From contig JAJDVW010000013.1 in NCBI GenBank assembly GCA_022825925.1, positions 26,686 through 90,685 on the forward strand: a stretch of 64,000 bases of DNA, read 5' to 3'. The stretch's first letter is position 1. Every line of letters starts with the position of its first letter. The DNA comes from Pseudomonadales bacterium. Its GTDB lineage: Bacteria > Pseudomonadota > Gammaproteobacteria > Pseudomonadales > Azotimanducaceae. The notes below the pieces were generated by a model. The model ran no database searches. It saw only the letters and a program-made list of their open reading frames with translations, and was not told the DNA's origin. The translations under genes were made by a program, and so were the position numbers. Shown here piece by piece: positions 28,126 to 35,828 of the stretch.

Positions 28126-29217
28126 GTGGCGGACACCGCCAACATCAACGCCCGCGTCGCCGGGATGACGCCCTATCAACCGGGGAAACCGATCGAGGAG
28201 CTTGCGCGCGAACTCGGCGTGGCCGACATCGTGAAGCTTGCGAGCAACGAGAACCCGCGCGGCCCGGGGCCGGCCGTGCGCGAGGCGCTCGAACGGGCCG
28301 CTGCCGACCTGTCGCGCTATCCGGACGGCAGCGGCCATCGCCTCAAGGCGGCGCTGTCCGAGCACCTCGCGGTGCCGGCGGAGCGGATCACGCTCGGCAA
28401 CGGCTCCAACGACGTGCTCGAACTCGCCGCCCGGGTCGCGATCTCCCCGGGGACGGAAGGCGTCGTGGACGAGCACGCGTTCGTCGTCTACCCGCTGGCC
28501 GTCGCCGCCGCCCACGGCACGCTGGCGACGGTCCCGTCGCGGCGCTTCCGACACGACCTCGACGCGATGCGGTCCCGGATCACGGACGCCACCCGGATCG
28601 TCTTCATCGCCAATCCCAACAACCCCACGGGGACCTGGGTGACCGAGGCGGACCTCACCGCGTTCCTCGACGCCGTGCCCGCGTCGGTGTGGGTGGTGCT
28701 CGACGAGGCGTACTGCGAGTATGTCTCCGCACCGGACTACCCGGACGGCATCCGGCTCCTCGCGAAGTACCCGAACCTGATCGTCACGCGGACGTTCTCG
28801 AAGATCCACGGGCTCGCGGGCCTCCGCATCGGCTACAGCGTCAGCGCCCCGGACTTCGCCGATCTGCTGAACCGCATCCGCCAGCCCTTCAACACGTCGA
28901 GCCTGGCCCTGGCGGCGGCGGAGGCCGCCCTCGGCGACCGGGAGTTCGTCGCGACCAGCAGGGCGCTGAACGACGCCGGCATGCGGCAGCTGACCGACGG
29001 CCTCGACGCGCTCGGCGTCGAGCGCATCCCTTCGCTCGGCAACTTCGTGACCTTCGACTGCGGCCGCGAAGCGATGCCCGTGTACGAAGCGCTGCTCCGC
29101 CGGGGCGTCATCGTCCGGCCGGTCGCGAGCTACGGCATGCCGCGGCACCTGCGCGTCTCCGTCGGCCTTCCCGAAGAGAACGCGCGCTTCCTCGGCGCGC
29201 TGCGCGACGCGCCGTGA
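28126..29217 (+). CDS. hisC: HisC-type histidinol-phosphate/aromatic aminotransferase
   Basis: This 363-aa PLP fold-type I enzyme starts at GTG 28126, two bases after the pheA stop. The HisC2 hallmarks are present: YQPGKPIEELARELG, KLASNENPRGPGPAV, ANPNNPTGTW, VVLDEAYCEY and the PLP-lysine motif TRTFSKIHGLAGLRIGY. Placed between pheA and tyrA, it is likely to serve phenylalanine/tyrosine transamination as well as, or instead of, histidinol phosphate. That dual role is known for this genomic position but not provable here. Confidence 0.93.
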   Translation: MADTANINARVAGMTPYQPGKPIEELARELGVADIVKLASNENPRGPGPAVREALERAAADLSRYPDGSGHRLKAALSEHLAVPAERITLGNGSNDVLELAARVAISPGTEGVVDEHAFVVYPLAVAAAHGTLATVPSRRFRHDLDAMRSRITDATRIVFIANPNNPTGTWVTEADLTAFLDAVPASVWVVLDEAYCEYVSAPDYPDGIRLLAKYPNLIVTRTFSKIHGLAGLRIGYSVSAPDFADLLNRIRQPFNTSSLALAAAEAALGDREFVATSRALNDAGMRQLTDGLDALGVERIPSLGNFVTFDCGREAMPVYEALLRRGVIVRPVASYGMPRHLRVSVGLPEENARFLGALRDAP

Positions 29218-29218
29218 C

Positions 29219-30031
29219 GTGAGCACGCTGCTGCTCGTCGGAACGGGCCTGATCGGGGGTTCCTTCGCGCTGGCGGCGCGCCGACGGGGGCTGTTCGACC
29301 GGATCGACGGGATCGATACCGACGCGGGGGCGCTGGCCGAGGCGCGCTCGCGCGGCGTGGTCGACCCGCCGGGCGCGGAGAGCCGGCCGGACGCCGTGTG
29401 CGTCGCGACGCCGGCGAGCCACATCGCCTCGTGCGTGGACGAGATTGGCCGGCGCCATCCGGATGCCGTGCTCTTCGACGTGGGCAGCGTGAAGTCCCCC
29501 GTCGTCGACGCGCTGCGCGCCCGGGGCCGCCTGTCTCCGCGCTACGTGCCCTGCCACCCGGTGGTCGGGTCCGAACGGAGCGGTCCGTCCGCCGCCCGGG
29601 CCGACCTGTTCGAGGGCCGTTCCGTCGTCGTCACCCCGGTGGCGGAGACCGACCCCGAGACCGCCGCCCGCGTCTCGGACTGGTGGCGCAAGGTCGGCGC
29701 GCGCGTGACCGAGCGGCTCCCCGAGGAGCACGACCGGATCCTGGCCGTGACGAGCCACCTGCCGCACCTGCTCGCCTTCGCGCTGATGGAAGTGCTGGCC
29801 GAGGTCGACGACGACACCCTGCGCGCGACCGTGGGAGGCGGCTTCCGGGACTTCAGCCGCATCGCCGGAGCGGACCCCGCGATCTGGAGCGACATCCTCC
29901 ACGAGAACCGCGAAGCCGTGCTCGCCTGGGCCGGGAAGCTCGTGGCGCGGCTGGCGATCGACGACGACAAGCAAGCGTTGCACGGACGCCTGGCGCAAGC
30001 CCGGGAACGCCGCAGGAGGCTCGATGACTGA
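29219..30031 (+). CDS. tyrA: TyrA, prephenate/arogenate dehydrogenase
   Basis: The 270-aa protein starts at GTG 29219, 1 nt after the hisC stop. It has the NAD(P)-binding motif LLLVGTGLIGGSFALAARR, the CVATPASHI and GSVKSPVVDALR segments, and the catalytic-site stretch RYVPCHPVVGSERSGPSAARADLF followed by VTSHLPHLLAFAL. It oxidatively decarboxylates prephenate or arogenate on the route to tyrosine. In Pseudomonas the same position holds a tyrA-aroA fusion or adjacent aroA. Here the protein ends after the dehydrogenase domain and cmk begins at once with an 8-nt overlap. Confidence 0.95.
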   Translation: MSTLLLVGTGLIGGSFALAARRRGLFDRIDGIDTDAGALAEARSRGVVDPPGAESRPDAVCVATPASHIASCVDEIGRRHPDAVLFDVGSVKSPVVDALRARGRLSPRYVPCHPVVGSERSGPSAARADLFEGRSVVVTPVAETDPETAARVSDWWRKVGARVTERLPEEHDRILAVTSHLPHLLAFALMEVLAEVDDDTLRATVGGGFRDFSRIAGADPAIWSDILHENREAVLAWAGKLVARLAIDDDKQALHGRLAQARERRRRLDD

Positions 30032-30752
30032 GCGTAGCCAGGCCGCACCGGTCATCGCGATCGACGGACCGAGCGGCTCCGGCAAGGGCACGATCGCGGC
30101 CCGCGTCGCGGAGCGCCTGGGCTGGCGGCTGCTCGACAGCGGGGCGCTCTATCGCGTCGTCGCCTGGGCCGCGCTTGGCCGGGGGATCTCGCTGGACGAT
30201 GCCGAACGCCTGGCCGGCATGACGGCCGCGCTCGTCATCGAGCAGGGTCCCGACGTGATCCGCGCCGACGGCGTGGACGTGACGACCGCGATCCGGGAAG
30301 AGCGCATCAGCGTGGGAGCGGCCGCGGTCGCGAGGCTCCCGGGGGTACGCCAGGCGTTGCGCGGCGTCCAGCAGGGCATGCGCGTCGCGCCCGGGCTGAT
30401 CGCCGACGGGCGCGACATGGGCACGGAGGTGTTTCGCGACGCGGAACTCAAGATTTTCCTCGACGCGAGCGCCGGGGAGAGGGCTCGCCGTCGTCATAAG
30501 CAGTTGATGGAAAAGGGATCGAGTGTTAGTCTGCGCGACCTTTTCGCGAGCATTCAGGCACGCGACGAGAGCGACAGGAACCGTGCGGTTTCGCCGCTCA
30601 GACGCGCGCCGGACGCCATCTCGATCGACACCACGAAGATGTCCGTCGAGGCGGTGGTCGCCGAGGTGCTGAAGCATGTCGAGGCCCGGGGCCTGACCGT
30701 CGGCGGCGGGGCGTGCGAGGGAGGGGGAGTCAGGGGAGGGGTAGACGACTGA
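30024..30752 (+). CDS. cmk: Cmk, cytidylate kinase
   Basis: The 242-aa kinase starts with [23 protein letters not shown] (P-loop) and carries [24 protein letters not shown] and [16 protein letters not shown], all diagnostic of bacterial CMP kinase. It phosphorylates CMP and dCMP. It is somewhat longer than usual because of a glycine-rich C-terminal tail ([14 protein letters not shown]). The start overlaps tyrA by 8 nt, so aroA, normally between them, is absent. rpsA follows after a 104-nt leader. Confidence 0.97.
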   Translation: MTERSQAAPVIAIDGPSGSGKGTIAARVAERLGWRLLDSGALYRVVAWAALGRGISLDDAERLAGMTAALVIEQGPDVIRADGVDVTTAIREERISVGAAAVARLPGVRQALRGVQQGMRVAPGLIADGRDMGTEVFRDAELKIFLDASAGERARRRHKQLMEKGSSVSLRDLFASIQARDESDRNRAVSPLRRAPDAISIDTTKMSVEAVVAEVLKHVEARGLTVGGGACEGGGVRGGVDD

Positions 30753-30758
30753 CGGGGT

Positions 30759-30776
30759 GCGCCACACCGGTGGCGC
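30759..30776 (+). promoter_or_regulatory. Perfect hairpin in the cmk-rpsA intergenic leader
   Basis: GCGCCAC-ACCG-GTGGCGC forms a 7-bp perfect stem with a 4-nt loop followed by GAAA, 7 nt after the cmk stop and 80 nt before the rpsA ATG. It could be a terminator for the amino-acid operon or part of the structured rpsA leader through which S1 is known to autoregulate in E. coli. Confidence 0.4.
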
Positions 30777-30856
30777 GAAAGATTCACCAAGACTTCCCGC
30801 CGCCGCGAGCGGATCGCCGGGGCGGGGAGAGCGAAGACGGAAACACGAATAGCAGC

Positions 30857-32551
30857 ATGGCCGAGAGCTTTACCGATCTGTTCGAAGAGAGCCTGAACAC
30901 CATCGAGATGGCGCCGGGTTCGATCGTGACGGGGACCGTGGTCGAAATCGACAGCGAGGTCGTCATCGTCCACGCGGGCCTCAAGTCCGAGGGCGTCATC
31001 CCGCGCACGCAGTTCATCAACGAGAGGGGCGAGTTCTCGCTTGAGGTCGGCGATCAGGTCAAGGTGGCCATGGAAGCCGTCGACGACGGCTGGGGAGCGA
31101 CCCGGCTGTCCCGCGAGAAGGCCCGCCGCGCCGAGTGCTGGCAGATGCTCGAGGACGCCTTCGACAACGGCAAGGCCGTCGAGGGCGTCATGAACGGCCG
31201 CGTCAAGGGCGGTTTCACCGTCGATATCAACGACATCCGCGCCTTCCTGCCCGGCTCGCTGGTGGACGTCCGGCCCCTGCGCGAAACGGCGCACCTCGAG
31301 GGCAAGCCGCTCGACTTCAAGGTGATCAAGCTCGACCAGAAGCGGAACAACGTCGTGGTTTCCCGGCGCGCCGTGCTCGAACAGGAGAACAGCGCGGAAC
31401 GGGAGGCGCTGCTGGCGTCGCTCCAGGAAGGCCAGGAGATCAAGGGCGTGGTGAAGAACCTCACCGACTACGGCGCCTTCGTGGATCTCGGCGGCGTCGA
31501 CGGGCTCCTGCACATCACCGACATGGCCTGGCGGCGCATTCGCCACCCGAGCGAAGTGGTGACCGTCGGCGACGACGTGAACGTCAAGATCCTGAAGTTC
31601 GACCGCGAGAAGAACCGCGTCTCGCTCGGCATGAAGCAGCTCGGGGACGACCCGTGGGTCGACCTCACGCGGCGCTATCCCGAAGGCACGCGCGTGCCGG
31701 CGGTCGTCACCAACCTCACCGACTACGGCTGTTTCGCCGAGATCGAGGAAGGCGTGGAGGGGCTGGTGCACGTCTCAGAGATGGACTGGACGAACAAGAA
31801 CGTCCACCCGTCGAAGGTCGTCGCGGTCGGCGACGAGGTCGAGGTGATGGTGCTCGACATCAACGAGGAGCGGCGCCGCATCTCGCTCGGCATCAAGCAG
31901 TGCCGCCCCAATCCCTGGGACGAGTTCGCGGCCACCTGCGCGCGCGGTCAGCGCATCGAGGGGCGGATCAAGTCGATCACGGACTTCGGCATCTTCATCG
32001 GCCTGCGGGGCGGCATCGACGGCCTGGTGCACCTGTCGGACATCTCGTGGAACGAACCGGGCGAGACGGCCGTCCGCCGCTACCGCAAGGGCGAGGAGAT
32101 CGAGACGGTCATCCTCGCGATCGACGCCGAGCGCGAGCGCATCTCGCTCGGCATCAAGCAACTCGACGACGACGCCTTCACCGACTACGTGAACGAGAAC
32201 GTCAGCGGCAGCATCGTGACGGGCGAGGTGATCACGGTGGAGCCCCGCGAAGCCGTCGTGCGCCTCGCCGCGGAAGTCGAGGGCGTCCTCAAGGCCTCCG
32301 AGATCGGCATGGACCGCGTGGATGACGCCCGCAACGTGCTCAAGCCCGGCGACGAACTGTCGGTGAAGATCATCAACGTCGATCGCAAGAACCGGTACCT
32401 GGGCCTCTCCATCAAGGCGAAGGAGCAGGACGAGGAGCGGGCGAACCTGCGGGAGCACCGGGACCGCGAGGCCGACCGGCGCCGCGGCCCGACCACGCTC
32501 GGCGATCTCATCAAGCGGCAGATGGACCGGAGCGCGGAACAGGAGCGCTGA
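30857..32551 (+). CDS. rpsA: RpsA, 30S ribosomal protein S1
   Basis: The 564-aa protein begins [17 protein letters not shown] and contains six S1/OB-fold repeats. They are recognisable from repeated pieces such as [56 protein letters not shown] and [30 protein letters not shown]1 binds mRNA and brings it to the 30S subunit. The length matches the gammaproteobacterial form. ATG 30857 was selected; the ORF-track extension upstream covers the leader. Confidence 0.97.
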   Translation: MAESFTDLFEESLNTIEMAPGSIVTGTVVEIDSEVVIVHAGLKSEGVIPRTQFINERGEFSLEVGDQVKVAMEAVDDGWGATRLSREKARRAECWQMLEDAFDNGKAVEGVMNGRVKGGFTVDINDIRAFLPGSLVDVRPLRETAHLEGKPLDFKVIKLDQKRNNVVVSRRAVLEQENSAEREALLASLQEGQEIKGVVKNLTDYGAFVDLGGVDGLLHITDMAWRRIRHPSEVVTVGDDVNVKILKFDREKNRVSLGMKQLGDDPWVDLTRRYPEGTRVPAVVTNLTDYGCFAEIEEGVEGLVHVSEMDWTNKNVHPSKVVAVGDEVEVMVLDINEERRRISLGIKQCRPNPWDEFAATCARGQRIEGRIKSITDFGIFIGLRGGIDGLVHLSDISWNEPGETAVRRYRKGEEIETVILAIDAERERISLGIKQLDDDAFTDYVNENVSGSIVTGEVITVEPREAVVRLAAEVEGVLKASEIGMDRVDDARNVLKPGDELSVKIINVDRKNRYLGLSIKAKEQDEERANLREHRDREADRRRGPTTLGDLIKRQMDRSAEQER

Positions 32552-32577
32552 TACGGGCGAATCGCGGCGGCGACGGA

Positions 32578-32596
32578 GGGAGGGGCCGCCCCTCCC
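32578..32596 (+). terminator. Hairpin between rpsA and ihfB
   Basis: GGGAGGGG-CCG-CCCCTCCC is a perfect 8-bp GC stem, 26 nt after the rpsA stop and 21 nt before ihfB. There is no T tract. It is likely a pause or attenuator that lowers ihfB expression relative to rpsA. Confidence 0.45.
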
Positions 32597-32617
32597 GGGG
32601 CCGCCTCGCGGACCGGA

Positions 32618-32941
32618 ATGACGAAATCGGAACTCATCGAGATCATCGCGCGACGGCAGCCGCAGCTCTCCACGCGCGACGTCGAGCTTTCCGTGAAGAC
32701 GCTCATCGAGCAGATGTCCCGGACGCTGGCGCAGGGGGGACGCATCGAGATACGTGGCTTCGGCAGCTTCTCGCTGCACTACCGCGCGCCGCGCATCGGG
32801 CGCAACCCCCGTACGGGCGAGAAGGTGGGGCTCGCCGGCAAGTACGTCCCGCACTTCAAGCCCGGCAAGGACCTGCGCTACCGGGTCAACGCCAGCCTGC
32901 TCGCGAAGCGGCGCGCCGGTGGCGGTGACCGCGGAGCGTAG
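32618..32941 (+). CDS. ihfB: IhfB, integration host factor beta subunit
   Basis: This 107-aa HU/IHF-fold protein starts [18 protein letters not shown]. It has the IHF-beta signature [29 protein letters not shown] and the DNA-intercalating NPRTGE arm. It bends DNA as a heterodimer with IhfA. The rpsA-ihfB-lapA order is conserved in gammaproteobacteria. Its last 17 nt overlap the lapA-like gene. Confidence 0.96.
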   Translation: MTKSELIEIIARRQPQLSTRDVELSVKTLIEQMSRTLAQGGRIEIRGFGSFSLHYRAPRIGRNPRTGEKVGLAGKYVPHFKPGKDLRYRVNASLLAKRRAGGGDRGA

Positions 32942-33197
32942 CCCGCAACCATTGATCAGGCGGCTCAAGCTGGCGCTCTGGGGCTTCGCGGTCCTGGCCC
33001 TCGCCGCCCTCTCCGCGATCCTCGTGATGGACAACGGGACGCCCGTGAGCCTGCGTCTCCTGGCCTACGAGACGCCTCCGGCGCCGGTGTTCGTCTGGCT
33101 CTTCACCGCCCTGGGCGCCGGACTCACGGCGGGCTTCGCGTTCGCCTCGCTCAACTTCGCATGGCGCGGACGCGCGCGGAAGCGGAGCGGCGGGTAG
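32925..33197 (+). CDS. LapA-family (DUF1049) inner-membrane protein
   Basis: The 90-aa protein starts at GTG 32925, overlapping ihfB by 17 nt. It has two membrane helices ([22 protein letters not shown] and [21 protein letters not shown]) and a basic C-terminus, the standard layout of DUF1049/LapA proteins found directly after ihfB. In E. coli LapA works with LapB in lipopolysaccharide assembly control. No lapB lies downstream here, because the cytochrome c' gene follows. Confidence 0.82.
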   Translation: MTAERSPQPLIRRLKLALWGFAVLALAALSAILVMDNGTPVSLRLLAYETPPAPVFVWLFTALGAGLTAGFAFASLNFAWRGRARKRSGG

Positions 33198-33306
33198 AGG
33201 CGGGTAGTGCCTCGGGTAGTCGAGTCGTCCCGCGCCAATGCCGGCCAGACTTGCCGCGCAGGCGCGAAAATAGTCTCATGGCGCTTTGCCGTTGACGGAG
33301 CCAGCC

Positions 33307-33741
33307 ATGCGAAGCCACCGTTCCCTCCTCCTCGGCGCCGCCGCGCTCGCGCTCCTCGCCCCGCCCCTCGGCGCGTCCGAGGGTGACGTGGAGTACCGCA
33401 AGCACACCATGGAAGCCGTCGGCGGACATACCCAGGCGTTGTTCGACATTCTCGGCGGCAAGGTGGACCACACCGGTCACCTCGCCGCCCACGCCGACGC
33501 GCTCAAGGCGCTGTCCGGGGTGGTTCCGGCGCTCTTTCCGGAAGGGTCGGGCGGGGGCGACTCGGACGCGCTGCCGGCCATCTGGGAAGACGCGGAGGAC
33601 TTCGCCGAGCGGCTCGGTGACTTCGAGACCGCCGCGGCCAACCTGAGCGACGTCGTCGCGGCCGGCGGCGAGGTGATGCCGGCCGCCATGCAGCTCGGCC
33701 AGTCCTGCAAGGGCTGCCACGACAGCTACCGCGCGGAATAG
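33307..33741 (+). CDS. Cytochrome c' (c-type haem, periplasmic)
   Basis: The 144-aa product has a signal peptide (SLLLGAAALALLAPPLGAS) and a four-helix-bundle body beginning YRKHTMEAVGGHTQALFDIL. The single haem site CKGCHDSYRAE lies at the extreme C-terminus, exactly where cytochrome c' and c-556 proteins carry it. The family binds NO and CO and is linked to nitrosative-stress protection; that role is family knowledge, not shown here. A b561-type membrane cytochrome lies about 1.4 kb downstream on the other strand and could donate electrons. The last 29 bases of the gene recur downstream at 34224. Confidence 0.88.
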   Translation: MRSHRSLLLGAAALALLAPPLGASEGDVEYRKHTMEAVGGHTQALFDILGGKVDHTGHLAAHADALKALSGVVPALFPEGSGGGDSDALPAIWEDAEDFAERLGDFETAAANLSDVVAAGGEVMPAAMQLGQSCKGCHDSYRAE

Positions 33742-33745
33742 CGCG
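33713..33745 (+). repeat. Copy 1 of a 33-bp direct repeat spanning the cytochrome c' 3' end
   Basis: This segment encodes the last haem-site residues and stop of cytochrome c' (CHDSYRAE-stop) plus four bases. It recurs with one mismatch at 34224-34256. Confidence 0.85.
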
Positions 33746-33906
33746 GACGCTACGGGGAGTGCCGCAGCCCGACCTGCTCTTGGATAGGTGGAGGGCGGGC
33801 GTGGAGCACGTCTCGAAGGGCCGCCCCGGTACGGGAACGCTCAGGGGTTGTCCGGAGACGCGCCCGCGAGCTATCGTGCGTTTGGCATGCGTTTGGGAGG
33901 TAGCGA

Positions 33907-34218
33907 ATGGGAATCATGGACGGGCGGTGTGGCCGAGCACTCTTTGTTGTGATGTTCGGCATGGTTGCGGCTTGGCCGTGCCAGCTTGCCCTTGCCGCGC
34001 CGACCGAGGAGGACTGCGAAAACGCGTGGGAAAGTAGCCCCGCGTCCCAGACCTGTCAGAGCGCCGCGGTAGGTGAGGACAGCGGGCAGTGCGAGGTCGA
34101 GGCCTCGTGTGGCATGGCGACGTTCCCCTTCACACAGTATCAGGCTTGGTCAGGAAGCCGAGAAGACATGTCCAACTTGCAGAACTGCAACGGCGCACTC
34201 ACGGTCGGTAGTTGCTGA
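33907..34218 (+). CDS. Small secreted six-cysteine protein, paralogue 1
   Basis: The 103-aa product starts at ATG 33907 after GGGAGG and has a signal peptide ending WPCQLALA-APT. The mature part of about 73 aa has six cysteines in the pattern C-x2-AW ... TC ... GQC-x4-SC ... W-SGS-x2-D ... L-x-NC-x-G-x-L-x2-G-x-C, shared with the two following genes. I do not recognise a named family with certainty. The NC-x-G-x-L ending and spacing are reminiscent of CVNH (cyanovirin-like) lectin repeats, a weak pattern-level hypothesis. A periplasmic or exported location with three disulfides is likely. Confidence 0.7.
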   Translation: MGIMDGRCGRALFVVMFGMVAAWPCQLALAAPTEEDCENAWESSPASQTCQSAAVGEDSGQCEVEASCGMATFPFTQYQAWSGSREDMSNLQNCNGALTVGSC

Positions 34219-34223
34219 CCAGA

Positions 34224-34256
34224 GCTGCCACGACAGCTACCGGGCGGAATAGCGCG
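34224..34256 (+). repeat. Copy 2 of the 33-bp repeat: duplicated cytochrome c' 3' end
   Basis: Just after the first six-cysteine gene the last codons and stop of cytochrome c' reappear (GCTGCCACGACAGCTACC..., one mismatch) without the rest of that gene. This marks the endpoint of a tandem duplication that carried a cytochrome c' tail with the six-cysteine gene. Confidence 0.85.
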
Positions 34257-34282
34257 CATTACGCGAGGCTCCGCACGCCGGC

Positions 34283-34630
34283 GTGAGCCGCAGCCGCGCG
34301 CTTCGAGGCAGGAGGAGGCAGGAGACAGGAGATGGAAGTGGGGATCGCCGACGGTGTTTGGTAGCCTTGTTCATGGCGGGGTCGTGCCAGCTTGCCCTTG
34401 CGCAAGAAGCGCCCACTGCGGAGGATTGCCACAACGCGTGGGATGCGAGTGCAGCGGCCGTTACCTGTGACAATCCCCACGTAGACGAGAGCAACGGGCA
34501 GTGTCGGGTCGATGCCTCGTGTGCCACGGGGACCCCTCCGGCAACAAGTTTCCAGTCCTGGTCAGGATCGGTGGACGACACGAGTGCCCTTTACAACTGC
34601 GACGGCTATCTGCAGATGGGCACATGCTGA
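34283..34630 (+). CDS. Small secreted six-cysteine protein, paralogue 2 (start region possibly frameshifted)
   Basis: The mature region (EAPTAEDCHNAWDAS ... SWSGSVDDTSALYNCDGYLQMGTC) keeps all six cysteines and is closely similar to paralogue 1. The start is abnormal. ATG 34332, which has an AGGAG-rich stretch before it and aligns with the paralogue 1 start, is in another frame and meets TAG within 11 codons. The open frame can only begin at GTG 34283 or a TTG inside the signal peptide. That leaves an odd arginine-rich leader before CLVALFMAGSCQLALA. It is either a decaying copy or one translated from a poor start. Confidence 0.55.
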   Translation: MSRSRALRGRRRQETGDGSGDRRRCLVALFMAGSCQLALAQEAPTAEDCHNAWDASAAAVTCDNPHVDESNGQCRVDASCATGTPPATSFQSWSGSVDDTSALYNCDGYLQMGTC

Positions 34631-34751
34631 TCTGGCGCACGGACGCCGCCGGCCATCCGGGAGGAGACCGACCGCTGGACAAGATGCGCCTCGGGACCAG
34701 CGCCAACCGAATGGTACCATCGCCAACCGAACGGAGAAGCCGGAGAAGCGC

Positions 34752-35099
34752 ATGTCGAGCAAACAGTCGAGCAAACGGTCCATCCGAACTCTCGCGTCGT
34801 GCCTTGTTTTCGGCATGGCCTCTGTCGGGCCGTGCCAGTTCGCCCTCGCGCAGAGCGGGCCGACGCAGAGCGAGTGCAATAGCGCGTGGAGTTCGAGTTC
34901 CGCGGCCGATTCCTGTGGCCTGCATCAGGTCCACGACAATCTCGCCACCGTGACCGTGAGCGGCGGGCAGTGCTCGGTCCATGTCGACTGCACCACGGCC
35001 CATTGGGGCCAACACCGTGAGAATAACTGGAGCGGGTCGAAGGAAGACATGGCCAATTTGCACAACTGCAGCGGCGACCTCAAGGTCGGTGATTGCTGA
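34752..35099 (+). CDS. Small secreted six-cysteine protein, paralogue 3
   Basis: From ATG 34752 (MSSKQSSKRSIRTLASCLVFG) the 115-aa product has a signal peptide ending GPCQFALAQ. The six-cysteine mature domain has the same spacing at the C-terminus (WSGSKEDMANLHNCSGDLKVGDC) as its two tandem neighbours, with about 6 extra residues before GQC. It is the most diverged copy. Function is unknown. The convergent b561 gene begins to read against it 57 bp downstream. Confidence 0.68.
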   Translation: MSSKQSSKRSIRTLASCLVFGMASVGPCQFALAQSGPTQSECNSAWSSSSAADSCGLHQVHDNLATVTVSGGQCSVHVDCTTAHWGQHRENNWSGSKEDMANLHNCSGDLKVGDC

Positions 35100-35155
35100 C
35101 CTGACCTTGGACCGACCCGCCGCGCTCCCGCGCGCCGGCGGCCCTCGGCCGAGCG

Positions 35156-35797
35156 CTACAGGTATCTGAGCGCGACGTACACCGCGCCGCCCGTCGCGGC
35201 GATCGTCAAGGCTCCGCGAAGCAGGTGGTGATCCGTGGGGGGCAGGTCCACGGTCTTGCGCCCCGTGATCATCGACAGCGGCGTCGGGTTGCGCATGGCG
35301 CCGTAGACCGCGTGCGCCGCCAGGTGCGTGGACACCAGCGCGATCACCACCCAGAAAGCGCGGTGGTGCGTCCAGTTCATCGCTGACGCCGTCGCGGCGT
35401 CCACGTACGCCCGGAGCGGGCCTTCGATGAAGATGTCGTCGGTCGCGAAGAGCCCCGTCGTCGCCTGCACCGCGACCGCCAGGAACAACAGCACCCCCAG
35501 GGCGATCCCGGGCGCCGTGTGCGCCCGCGCCGGCGGCTCCCCGCTACGCAGGCTGCGGAAGAAGTGCGCGAGGACGTCGCGCGGGGTCGTCACGTAGTGC
35601 CGCAAGCGGGTGTACGGCCCGCCCCACACGCCCCAGCACAGCCGGAACAGCAGGAGCGCCAGGACGGCGTAGCCCGACCGCTGGTGCCACTCCATCAGGG
35701 AGAAGTCGCCGGACAATCCCGTGTAGAGCGAGAAGAGCACGCAGCCGGCGAACAGCCAATGCCACAACCGGATCGGCAGCTCCCACACTCGCGTCAT
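35156..35797 (-). CDS. Cytochrome b561-type diheme membrane protein
   Basis: The 213-aa membrane protein begins MTRVWELPIRLWHWLFAGCVLFSLYTG and has four to five helices. Its histidines are placed as haem ligands of the b561/hydrogenase-type cytochrome b family: RLWHW, EWHQRSGYAVLALLLFRLCWG, and NWTHHRAFWVVIALVSTHLAAHAVYG. Such proteins pass electrons from quinol to small periplasmic c-type cytochromes and are often paired with a cytochrome c' gene, as is roughly the case here. The gene begins 32 bp after the nhaD stop on the same strand and may be its operon partner. Confidence 0.85.
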   Translation of the reverse strand: MTRVWELPIRLWHWLFAGCVLFSLYTGLSGDFSLMEWHQRSGYAVLALLLFRLCWGVWGGPYTRLRHYVTTPRDVLAHFFRSLRSGEPPARAHTAPGIALGVLLFLAVAVQATTGLFATDDIFIEGPLRAYVDAATASAMNWTHHRAFWVVIALVSTHLAAHAVYGAMRNPTPLSMITGRKTVDLPPTDHHLLRGALTIAATGGAVYVALRYL

Positions 35798-35828
35798 GTC
35801 AGCCGTCCTCTCGTGCGCCTTTTGGGCG

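Noticed and set aside
34681-34752. Short repeats (GCCAACCGAA) before paralogue 3, considered as a CRISPR or iteron array
   Set aside because: Only two imperfect copies with no regular spacing; too few for either.
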